Below, piece after piece: positions 54,241 to 61,871 of a stretch of DNA of 64,000 nt. The stretch spans positions 42,631 through 106,630 of the forward strand of contig CALIBN010000008.1 of assembly GCA_938045545.1 (NCBI GenBank), read 5' to 3'. The position numbers and the translations under genes are program-made. Origin of the DNA: an uncultured archaeon. GTDB lineage: Archaea; Thermoproteota; EX4484-205; JAAOZP01. The notes below the pieces were generated by a model. It saw nothing but the letters and a program-made list of their open reading frames with translations. It was not told where the DNA came from and searched no databases. Each line of letters begins with the position of its first letter. The stretch's first letter is position 1.

Positions 54241-55737
54241 TCAAGCAATGCTTCTCAACCTCTCGTATATAAGTTTCCACCTCCAATAATTAGACTGGTA
54301 GTCTTCGTAACAAGACGTCGGATTCACGGTCTTTAACTCAACCATTCTCTCAACAATGCTCCTTGGATCCTCAGATCTTAGAAAAGACCAGCATGCGACA
54401 GACGCCCCCACAGCACTCGCCCTCGGCTCAAAGGGAGTTGCAACAGGCGTCGCCAACACATCCGCCAGTATCTGGATGAGGAGGCTGCTGTTCGTCAGCC
54501 CTCCTGAGGCAATTATGGGCGTAAGGATGCTGGGAAAGACTTCCCTAGCCTGATCCAGGTTGCCCCTACACGCGAATGCTATGTTCTCATAACATGCCCT
54601 CGCTATATCACTGGCCTTTGGCTTCTCCCCGATGAACAATGAGGGAAGTATTACGGCTGCGGGGGGCACTTCCATAAGCCTCCTAGCATCCATTATCGAA
54701 GGGCCTAAGAATGCCAGTGTATTCCTGCTTCCGCAGGGGGCTGATCCAGCCAGCTTATCGAAACGCGCGTAGTCAACACTGTCCCCCTTTCTAATCATAA
54801 GCACGTCGTAGGCAAGCCAGTCGAAGATGTTTCCACAAACGCCCAAGTTACTCTCCAGAATCCAGAGTCCATCCAGCGGAAAGCATCCTGTCCACATTCT
54901 CTTCTCCTTGTCAATACGCGGCTCTGACATTATGACGTGCAATGGTGCTGTTGAACCCATCGAGATATATGCCTGGCCGTTCGAGAGAGCCATCGACCCG
55001 ATGCCTGAACACTGTGTATCTCCTGCAGCCATTACAACAGGGGTCCCGGAGGATATTCCTGTCGCTTTTTGGAATTCCTCGGTCGGATAGCCAACCAGCT
55101 GGCCAAACTTAACGATCTCAGGCAGTTGTCCAAGTTCCACGCCCGCAATCCTGCACATCTCCTCGCTCCATCTCCGTCGACGTATGTCGAACAAATAGGT
55201 TCCTGCAGCCTGCGACGGTTCTTCAGCAGGCTTACCCGTAAGCATGAAAATCATCCAGCCGTCTATCGTCGTGAAGAACCTGGATAAGCTGAATGCCTCT
55301 GGATCGTTTTCGATGAGCCATCTTATCCTACTTCCCGAGAAAAGGAACGAGGGGTGAAGCCCAGTGATCTGATGTGCTTCCTCGCTCACCGAATTGGTGA
55401 AGACGTTCTCCACCTCGGCGCCCCTCGCATCCATGTTTGGGCAAAGCATCAACGTCCTTCCGTCTCGCCCTATGACTGCTGTTGAAAACCTTTGCCCAGT
55501 CATCGTAACTGCTGAAACACCTCCTGTTTTCAGTCGTCTCACACACTCCGCCGCTGTGCTGCAAACCGAGGACCACAGCTTCTGGGGGTCCAGTTCCACT
55601 ATATACGGGCGGTCGGGAAAAGGCAGCTTCTTTTCCAAGGGGTGGGTGGAGGAGCTCACTATTCTTCCTGACTCGGATACTAGTCGAGAATGAACTGCAC
55701 GCGTAGTTAGCTCTATTACTAGAACATGTTCCTCCAT
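54241..55737 (-). CDS. FGGY-family carbohydrate kinase
   Basis: 498 residues with the two actin-like ATPase domains: AVTMTGQRFSTAVIGRDGRT, MDARGAEVENVF, FTTIDGWMIFMLTGKPAEEP, PVVMAAGDTQCSGIGSMAL (catalytic Asp), QAYISMGSTAPLHVIM, IIASGGLTNSSLLIQILADV (FGGY signature region), EPRASAVGAS. The family phosphorylates xylulose, ribulose, fuculose or gluconate; the paired class II aldolase points to a fuculose- or ribulose-type sugar. First gene of the kinase-aldolase operon. Confidence 0.88.
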   Translation of the reverse strand: MEEHVLVIELTTRAVHSRLVSESGRIVSSSTHPLEKKLPFPDRPYIVELDPQKLWSSVCSTAAECVRRLKTGGVSAVTMTGQRFSTAVIGRDGRTLMLCPNMDARGAEVENVFTNSVSEEAHQITGLHPSFLFSGSRIRWLIENDPEAFSLSRFFTTIDGWMIFMLTGKPAEEPSQAAGTYLFDIRRRRWSEEMCRIAGVELGQLPEIVKFGQLVGYPTEEFQKATGISSGTPVVMAAGDTQCSGIGSMALSNGQAYISMGSTAPLHVIMSEPRIDKEKRMWTGCFPLDGLWILESNLGVCGNIFDWLAYDVLMIRKGDSVDYARFDKLAGSAPCGSRNTLAFLGPSIMDARRLMEVPPAAVILPSLFIGEKPKASDIARACYENIAFACRGNLDQAREVFPSILTPIIASGGLTNSSLLIQILADVLATPVATPFEPRASAVGASVACWSFLRSEDPRSIVERMVELKTVNPTSCYEDYQSNYWRWKLIYERLRSIA

Positions 55738-56170
55738 AATTTCTTACACATCGTCGCCCTATAAAATCCTTATTTTTTCTCGTACCGAGGGTGAAAAGGG
55801 TTTTCAATTCTGGGATAGCATGGTCGACGAAGCGCAAGCAAGAATGACATTTTATCATGCAGCACTAGGGAAAACTGGAACACCGCTCACGATAGAGTAT
55901 GACGTTAACAAGGCTGATTTACCACATTATGCTATTGAACGCCAGATGGTTCTGCTCTGTTATACGCCTTCCTATAAAGAAACTCCACTTATGGTGAAGT
56001 TTTGACGGTCAAGGTGCAGCCGCCATCATTATCGGAAGCAACGCGAAACCGTTGCAGGCTTAATTCTAGCATCACGGCTCTGCCCTACGAGCGTTTCGTA
56101 GGATGGATTAAATTAAACTTAAAACCCCAGCAACATCAAGAGCAGTAACGAATTCTTATGCGCATAAATG
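55738..56170 (+). other. Gap with unrecognised coding remnants
   Basis: A 61-codon frame (55820-56005) reads MVDEAQARMTFYHAALGKTG and IEYDVNKADLPHYAIERQM, and the sequence just after its stop reads GQGAAAIIIGSNAKPLQA, as if one longer gene had been broken. The second piece resembles a glycine-rich strand of thiolase-fold enzymes, but not enough to name it. Confidence 0.3.
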
Positions 56171-57448
56171 TTAAAGTTTAAGCAACCATTTCCAAAGGGG
56201 GATGCATCTAATTGTTTTATTATCAATCTCAAACTCATCCTCGTAATCCCAGGTGATTATAAGTAGGTTCTTGCATTTCAATTGTTCGCTTGCCTTCAGC
56301 AGGGCTCTGACTTCTCTTTTCTCAATATCGTTTCTGCTGGACGCATAGGTTACTTGAATCAGCTGCTTTACTTGGAAGTCCTCTTTTAAAACGAAATCAA
56401 CCTCGTTGTTGTTGATTTTCAAGTAGAATATTTCAAAACCCTCCTGTAGCTTTTTCCTCAAAAGTTCTACGGCTACCAGGTTTTCCATCAGTTTCCCCTT
56501 CGACTCTATAAATCTAAAGCTTAGAGTAGAGATTATGGAGTTGTCTATTACGTAAACTTTCCTAGGCGATCTTATTTGCTCACTAACCTTAAGAGAAAAA
56601 TTATTAAGGGAAAAGACTAGAAAAGTTTCCTCCAGGTATCTAGTATAGTTGATAACGGTATGTATGCTTCTAAACCCAAGCATATTGTTCAGCCTCCTGA
56701 AGGAGACTAGACTGGAAAAGTTTGAAACGAGATATCTCGCCAACTCATACATGGAGGAGGCAAACCTTATCTTATACCTCCCAACCACGTCTTTCAAAAC
56801 CACTGCGTTAAATAGGCTTTCCACGTAAGGCTTAAAATCCAGATTCTTCACAACCACCTCCGGGAAGCCCCCGGCATCCAAGTATTCTGAAAGCAGGTTC
56901 ATAACCCTCCCCTGATAATCCTTCAAGGCCAAGTATTCCTTCTCGACTTCAAACCCCTTCGCCTTCAAGAATTCTCTGAAGGAAAACGGTAGAATCGTGG
57001 TCTCCACATATCTTCCCGTCAAGTGAGATGCCAGCTCACTGCCAAGCAGCTTCGAATTAGAACCGGTTATTATCAAGTTGTACCCCTGCCTCTGCAACCT
57101 GTTAAGGAAAAGCTCCCACCCCTCCACGTTCTGAACCTCGTCGAAGAAAAGAAAGTCGAAATCGCCATAGACCCTGTGGGCAAGCTTAACAACCTGGTTC
57201 AAATCCCCTGTTCTAGCTAAAAACTCGTCGTCGAAATTAACATAGCCAAACCTTCTTCCCCTTAATATTTGAAAGGAGAAAAAGGTTTTACCGGCTCTCC
57301 GAGGACCAGTCACAGCCTTAATCAGACTCTTATCCAGAAAACTTCTTATTCTCTCCGTACCCTCCCTCTCCACAAACGGCTGTGAGTAGACCCTTTCCAG
57401 CTCCATCTTCTGCGAGAGAACCCTCTCCTCCATTACGTTATCAATCAT
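56171..57448 (-). CDS. AAA_14/DUF4143-type ATPase
   Basis: 425 residues from the ATG at 57448; codons upstream of it fall in the operator and TATA region. Walker A GPRRAGKT (48-55), Walker B FLFFDEVQNV (about 99-108), LIITGSNSKLLGSELASHLT with the family's Arg region (GRYVETTILPFSFREF). The C-terminal DUF4143 part has a PD-(D/E)XK-like core, NNEVDFVLKED and LIQVTYAS. These proteins are widespread in archaea and bacteria and their cellular role is unknown. A 16-bp perfect palindrome lies just upstream. Confidence 0.85.
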   Translation of the reverse strand: MIDNVMEERVLSQKMELERVYSQPFVEREGTERIRSFLDKSLIKAVTGPRRAGKTFFSFQILRGRRFGYVNFDDEFLARTGDLNQVVKLAHRVYGDFDFLFFDEVQNVEGWELFLNRLQRQGYNLIITGSNSKLLGSELASHLTGRYVETTILPFSFREFLKAKGFEVEKEYLALKDYQGRVMNLLSEYLDAGGFPEVVVKNLDFKPYVESLFNAVVLKDVVGRYKIRFASSMYELARYLVSNFSSLVSFRRLNNMLGFRSIHTVINYTRYLEETFLVFSLNNFSLKVSEQIRSPRKVYVIDNSIISTLSFRFIESKGKLMENLVAVELLRKKLQEGFEIFYLKINNNEVDFVLKEDFQVKQLIQVTYASSRNDIEKREVRALLKASEQLKCKNLLIITWDYEDEFEIDNKTIRCIPLWKWLLKL

Positions 57449-57500
57449 ACTGCGCAAAAATTTAAACTTTTGTGCAGTATACTGCACATCTTTATAAAGA
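57449..57500 (-). promoter_or_regulatory. Palindromic operator and TATA box of the AAA_14 ATPase gene
   Basis: GTGCAGTATACTGCAC (57472-57487) is a 16-bp perfect palindrome. A second, degenerate half site, TACTGCGCA (57449-57457), abuts the start codon; ACTGCGCAAAA and TTTTGTGCAGT also pair as an inverted repeat with one mismatch. The TATA-like CTTTATAAAG (about 57490-57499) is immediately upstream of the palindrome. Confidence 0.7.
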
Positions 57501-57639
57501 CTAAACAAACCGGAAACCTCATAAAAACCCGTAGGAACGCCGTCTTTACACACCATTCGGAAACCATTATCCTCAACGTCTTAAAAGGGGCTGAGCAACT
57601 GTTTCTATCTAGCGTAAAGCTGTTAGCTATTAACTATGC

Positions 57640-57852
57640 TAGCGCACCGGCTTCACCCGTTCACGCCGGCAGCCCTCTCCTGAAGAGGAGGGAAGGCAGA
57701 ACTTGGTGTCAGAACTTGGTCAGAAGCACGCCCTGGCGAAGCAAAAAAAGTACTGGGCGCGAACAGCAAGGTGGTGAAAATAGTCTTAGAAACCCTTTCC
57801 TTAACCATGATGATAGAAGAGAAAGAAGGTTGCCACTTAATAGATGACCAGT
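57640..57852 (+). pseudogene. C-terminal remnant of an archaeal ATPase
   Basis: On the plus strand AKKVLGANSKVVKIVLETLS then LTMMIEEKEGCHLIDDQ and a stop. This matches the winged-helix end of the intact ATPase at 47090 (VKKTLNANSKVVKIVLETLC, SAMIVEEKEGYYWVEDP). Upstream pieces need a frame change and the ATPase domain is gone. Confidence 0.75.
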
Positions 57853-57867
57853 GATCAAGGTAACCAG

Positions 57868-57920
57868 CATAATATAGATGTGATTCACCGGCTGCAAATA
57901 ATTCGGTGCGCACGCATAAC
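57868..57920 (+). repeat. Dispersed repeat, copy 2
   Basis: CATAATATAGATGTGATTCA followed by CCGGCTGCAA; see copy 1 at 48391-48442. Here it lies 16 bases after the ATPase remnant. CACCG and CGGTG inside it could pair as a small hairpin. Confidence 0.55.
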
Positions 57921-58047
57921 ACTATGCTAACAGCATGGATGCTGAATAATACTTCGACTACCATTCTCTCCAAAGCATAAACTGGCCATACATATTTTTT
58001 TAAGCAAGTAACGATGGTCAGCTTTATATAACGCGCGTTAATCTCTA

Positions 58048-58977
58048 ATGATAATGATGGAAGGTTTAAAATATGAAAGGCCTCCTTCCCAACCACCTTA
58101 TAAATGGCTGAGTATCGCGATACTTCTTTTTGTTTCAGGCATAGTCTCCGGATTAGTCTTTGGTTACTGGGTGAGTGGCGAACAGATAGGTTTTCTTCGG
58201 AATGAAGTCACGAACCTGCAGTATAACAACGCTCAGCTGCAATACCGGATAACGCAGCTAAAAACATCCTACGACTCGCTTCTAGCATCGTATGATTCAC
58301 TTAATACACAGTATCAGAAGCTTCAAGAAAAATACAGGTTTTCGCCAACAATCCCATACGCCCTCATCTGCAACGGAACGATACAATGGTTATTCAAGGA
58401 TATGAGGGGAAACATCTTGAAATGGCAGATTCCAATCGATACGTACAGGGCATACGTGAAAAGGGAGAAAAGCAAAGACTATGTAAAACTATCCTTCAAA
58501 AACGGTACTACTGTAAAAGTTCTAGACATGAGAAACTACATCGAGCCAAAATTCTTCTCCAGTGTTATACTCGAGTTGACACGTGGCCGAACAGATGAGG
58601 AATTCGTACGGGAAGTGGATAACGTTAAGAATCAGATAGTTGTCTATGGAACCGGTCTTGGAGACCATTACAGGTGGCCTGTCGAAACACTGGTTGAAGG
58701 CAGAGGACAATGTGGAGATACTACTATTTTAATGGCAAGCATGATAATCGAGGGAAACCACCTGATGAACTACGGTATGAAAATCTACATATGGTTCGTC
58801 GATGCAGAGCACATCTCAGACCCTATCAATGTAAACCACGCTTTGATCGAGGTTGAATTTAAGAGCGGAAACAGGTGGATAATAGAGACGACGGCTAATT
58901 ACTTCTACAATTATCTTGAACATCAATCGGTCTCCGGCTGGAAATATGACGTGACCTATCAAGGCTTAGGAAATTAG
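58048..58977 (+). CDS. Membrane-anchored transglutaminase-like protein with coiled coil
   Basis: 309 residues. N-terminal membrane helix (WLSIAILLFVSGIVSGLVFG), a coiled coil (LRNEVTNLQYNNAQLQYRIT, about 50-95), and an exported transglutaminase-like domain: RGQCGDTTILMASM (Cys), NVNHALIEVEF (His) and RWIIETTANYFYN (acidic third residue). Such domains are often proteases or peptide crosslinkers at the cell surface. Its C-terminal 80 bases lie against the truncated end of the ATPase remnant on the other strand. Confidence 0.8.
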   Translation: MIMMEGLKYERPPSQPPYKWLSIAILLFVSGIVSGLVFGYWVSGEQIGFLRNEVTNLQYNNAQLQYRITQLKTSYDSLLASYDSLNTQYQKLQEKYRFSPTIPYALICNGTIQWLFKDMRGNILKWQIPIDTYRAYVKREKSKDYVKLSFKNGTTVKVLDMRNYIEPKFFSSVILELTRGRTDEEFVREVDNVKNQIVVYGTGLGDHYRWPVETLVEGRGQCGDTTILMASMIIEGNHLMNYGMKIYIWFVDAEHISDPINVNHALIEVEFKSGNRWIIETTANYFYNYLEHQSVSGWKYDVTYQGLGN

Positions 58978-58979
58978 GA

Positions 58980-59676
58980 AAACAAGGAGTAACTGAATAC
59001 TCCTCTATCGTTTTACCAGGCGGCTTCAACCCCTCCTCCTTAAACCCCTCAATTAGGAACTCCTTAGACAAATCCCTAGAGAATCTCTCGATAAGAACCT
59101 CATGAACATACCTTCCGTAAAGCGGCGAAGAAGGATTGTCAACTCCGAGGAAGCTTCTTAACAAGCCGATTTCAGAGCCCGAGACCACTAGGGAAATGTT
59201 CTCCAGGTTATCGTAAGAGTATGCAATGAGGTCCCTGAGCTCAACGGATATGGGAGGCTTAAGAGACTGGACTTCGTCAACCACCAGAACAAACCTCTCA
59301 CCCCTCTTGTTAATCTCTTGGAGAAGACCCATAAGGCTCACGGAATCACTACCCCTCCACTTCACTTCAACACCCTCAGCCGAGAAGCTTATTCCCCTTA
59401 TGCCCTCCAACAGCCTCCTCACCTTGCTGAGGGGATCGTGAAGACCGTCACCTATCCTCTCGTAGAGCTCAGACCTCCTTGAAACACCCCTAGCATCTAA
59501 AGTCCTTTACGCTCCCGGAGGAACGCTTTAACAAGACTCGTCTTCCCAATCCTCCTGATCCCCAGCACGAGCGTAAGCGGCCGTCCGTGGTCAACAGCCC
59601 TATCAAACTCCCTAAGCTCATCCTCTCTGTCGAACAAATCGCTCCGAGACGATTTCGGCCTAATGTCGAAAAGCAA
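58980..59676 (-). pseudogene. Broken archaeal ATPase (PF01637-type)
   Basis: From the TTG at 59676: LLFDIRPKSSRSDLFDREDE, Walker A GIRRIGKT, LVKAFLRERK, then a one-base frameshift near 59505 (stop TAG otherwise), DARGVSRRSELYERIGDG, RFVLVVDEVQSLKPPI (Walker B), VSGSEIGLLRSFLGVDNPSS, PLYGRYVHEVLIERFSRDLS. It loses homology near 59000 where the neighbouring transglutaminase-like gene ends, so the winged helix is missing. It is closely related to the intact gene at 47090 and keeps its own tandem palindromic operator. Confidence 0.85.
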
Positions 59677-59722
59677 GTTCCGGTCCAGAACTCAGTTCCG
59701 GTCCGGAACTATTAAACCTTAC
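59676..59722 (-). promoter_or_regulatory. Tandem palindromic operator of the broken ATPase gene
   Basis: Two 17-bp sites 18 bp apart: AGTTCCGGTCCAGAACT (59676-59692) and AGTTCCGGTCCGGAACT (59694-59710, perfect 8+1+8 palindrome), ending at the start codon. The TATA-like GGTTTAATA lies just upstream (about 59710-59718). The layout equals that at 48065-48113 but the sequence is unrelated. Confidence 0.75.
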
Positions 59723-60040
59723 GCTAACCGTCCACCAAGCGATATCCCATGCCGCCCAACTTAAACCGCTTGAGAAGCCATAACACCAGGCGGAAAACAT
59801 TCTTAGAAACTAGGAGACATGTCCTCGCAACCCGTTAAAAAATGGAGGAAGGCTCCAAAACCTTAACCTTATACACCATCAGCCTCAACGCCCAGCGAGA
59901 GATGACCACAGAGAAATCAAAGAAAAAATGCTATAGTTCAACGAGATAAACATCAGAGGACGCCCCTCGTAGTACGCCAAGGCTGAAGCCCAACAACACC
60001 AAGAAACACGTATTTAGTTGACGTAAAACTTATATATTAA
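59723..60040. other. Gene-free stretch and the vapBC promoter
   Basis: No frame reads like a protein. The TATA-like ACTTATATATT at 60028-60038 serves the vapB-like gene. Nothing else seen. Confidence 0.4.
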
Positions 60041-60043
60041 AAA

Positions 60044-60061
60044 TCCCTTTCTATAGTGGGA
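60044..60061. promoter_or_regulatory. Inverted repeat before the vapBC-like pair
   Basis: TCCC, then TTTCTATAGT, then GGGA, with CTATAG as the palindromic centre. It lies between the TATA box and the ATG at 60069, where an AbrB-type antitoxin commonly represses its own operon. Confidence 0.4.
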
Positions 60062-60068
60062 AATAAAA

Positions 60069-60284
60069 ATGGAAATAAAAATCGGCGATAAAGGAAGGAT
60101 AACTCTTCCGCATAAAATAAGGGCTTCACTAGGCATTAGAGAAGGCGACTCATTAACAGTTGAAGTTACAAGCAAAGGCATACTTCTTAAGCCAAAAGCC
60201 CCTTCCTCCAAAGAACTATGGGGCGTAGCAAAAACAGGGAGAGTAGAAATAGAGGAGATAGAAGAAGCCTTGGGTAGGGAATGA
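60069..60284 (+). CDS. vapB: AbrB-type antitoxin (VapB-like)
   Basis: 71 residues. N-terminal swapped-hairpin DNA-binding domain: KIGDKGRITLPHKIRASLGI, REGDSLTVEVTSKGILLKPK. The C-terminal 25 residues (ELWGVAKTGRVEIEEIEEAL) are the toxin-binding tail. Three bases before the toxin start. It neutralises the PIN toxin and likely represses the pair through the inverted repeat upstream. Confidence 0.88.
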   Translation: MEIKIGDKGRITLPHKIRASLGIREGDSLTVEVTSKGILLKPKAPSSKELWGVAKTGRVEIEEIEEALGRE

Positions 60285-60287
60285 AAA

Positions 60288-60689
60288 ATGCCCTTCGTAG
60301 ATTCAAACATCTTCGCATACCATTTGGCAGCCGACCCCGTATACGGTAAAACAGCGAGAAAAATAATAGAGAGAATAGAAAACGGCGAAGAATCCTACAC
60401 GTCTACGCTTGTAATCGCCCAAGTATGCAGCTACTTGAAGTGGAAGAAAAGACAGGACGCAATACCGCTATTCCTATCATTCCTAAAAGGGCTCACATCC
60501 CTGCGGAAAATCGAAACAAGCATACTTGACTTCGAGGAGGCGAGAAACCTTCAGAAACAGCAAAACCTACCGTGGGCAATCTGGGACGACATAGTGATCA
60601 CCGCACAGATGCAAAGAATCAATATAAAAGAAATATACTCAAACGATAAAGATTTCGACAGAATCCCCTGGGTAAAAAGATTATTCTAA
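60288..60689 (+). CDS. vapC: PIN-domain toxin (VapC-like)
   Basis: 133 residues. PIN acidic residues: FVDSNIFAYH (Asp5), WAIWDDIVITAQM and YSNDKDFDRI. The second conserved acidic residue, normally Glu in a '..(A/S)E(V/L)..' helix, reads Gln here (STLVIAQVCSYL, codon CAA, one base from GAA), so metal binding may be reduced. VapC toxins cleave tRNA or rRNA. Codons are A-rich, unlike the genes to the left and like the start of the PEP synthase gene. Confidence 0.85.
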   Translation: MPFVDSNIFAYHLAADPVYGKTARKIIERIENGEESYTSTLVIAQVCSYLKWKKRQDAIPLFLSFLKGLTSLRKIETSILDFEEARNLQKQQNLPWAIWDDIVITAQMQRINIKEIYSNDKDFDRIPWVKRLF

Positions 60690-60692
60690 GAA

Positions 60693-61409
60693 TCAAGATT
60701 TGTCATAGTACATTTGCAAAACTTTTTCAATATACCTCGTATGCAGCCTCTCATGGTCAACCAGCCTCCGCAAAACCTTTCTAGCCGTCCACAAGTTGCA
60801 CCTCGGGCTCTCGTCTCCTCTCGGCTGATGAACCCCCCTGCATTTTCCTCCAGGAAGATTTTCCAGAGAATCCACTACAAGCCGCGCGTACCATTAAGCA
60901 TTTTGAAGACATCTCTCGAGGATTTAACCCTTAGTTCAATATTTAACCTGCTTATGTACCATGGCTCTTCAAGAGCTATGTGTTTCAAACAGTTTTCTTA
61001 TTGTACGCGGCTTATTAGGGGGCAGCCAGTTCAGGCAAGAATCCTCCAAGCTAGAAACAAGGCTTAGCAAATCCTCTCGGGAATACGTCATTAGCCGAAT
61101 AGTCCTCGCAATATCCCGTCTGGTAACAGGTTCAACCTCGCGCCAGAACAGTGGTTCCGGCTTACCGGCCTCAACAGGATTATAATCGACGCTCATCATT
61201 TCAGCAACCTCAACCTTAAAAACCTTCATATCTGTCGGAATATGCTCGCCATGTCTCTCCATCCACTCAAACCATTCAGCGATAACAGTCTCCATCTTCA
61301 CCAAAGCCCTTTCAGGCGTTCTACCGAAAACCCAGCAACCCGGATACTCAGGGGCAAAAGCACTAGTTCCCTCAGGGCCTATTTCAAGGCAAACTTCGAT
61401 TTTATTCAC
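60693..61409 (-). pseudogene. HicB-like domain fused to a DinB-like domain, broken
   Basis: From GTG at 61409, leaderless behind a TATA box (AGTTATATAC, 61431-61440): NKIEVCLEIGPEGTSAFAPE, YPGCWVFGRTPERALVKMET (HicB/DUF1902-type fold), then WREVEPVTRRDIARTIRLMT and YSREDLLSLVSSLEDSCLNW of a DinB-like helical domain. One extra T near 60985 ends the frame; the second frame gives KHIALEEPWYISRLNIELRV; a further shift near 60885 leads to TARKVLRRLVDHERLHTRYI and the stop at 60693. HicB domains are usually antitoxins; the DinB fold binds metal or thiol cofactors. Confidence 0.7.
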
Positions 61410-61871
61410 ACAAGCCTTAACACTCCAACCGTATATAACTGTTCTCGCATCGAATTTGAAGAGCGCACTACACCAGCATCGGGCGTATAAATGCGTAAGC
61501 AGTGAGTTACGCGGAAACACAGGTCGATTATAAATACGATAGACTCGTTCCGCAACTTAAACCAGGCATCGTCCCGCCTGTCGCTGAGCCTGATGGAAAG
61601 GTTATCGGCCATATAGACGCAATCTTCAGGGATGAATCGCCATTAGCCGCCTCCCCAACCCCAATCTTCAGACGGTTCATAAAATCATCGCGAGACGTTC
61701 AGTAAGGGCCTTAATACAGGAAGCAGAAAGACGGAGCCTAAACAGCACGAAGAGCCTTAAAGAACACCATGTATAAAAGTTGCCAGGTCCTAATGATTCA
61801 AAACAGCCTAAGCCCATGAGACGACAAGGAAAACGCATATATACCCCCAGGTTCTTCCCGTCCCTTGAACG
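61410..61871 (+). other. Gap before PEP synthase
   Basis: Apart from the promoters at both ends it holds a 67-codon frame (61502-61705) whose end reads IGHIDAIFRDESPLAASPTP and IFRRFIKSSRDVQ. I do not recognise it; it may be a remnant. The TATA box CATATATA (61836-61843) is 29-36 bases before the PEP synthase ATG. Confidence 0.35.
61836..61843 (+). promoter_or_regulatory. TATA box of the PEP synthase gene
   Basis: CATATATA, spacing to the ATG at 61872 fits a leaderless or nearly leaderless transcript. Confidence 0.6.

Noticed and set aside
57653..58096. 147-codon minus-strand frame
   Set aside because: It is antisense to the ATPase remnant and runs into the start of the transglutaminase-like gene; no support.
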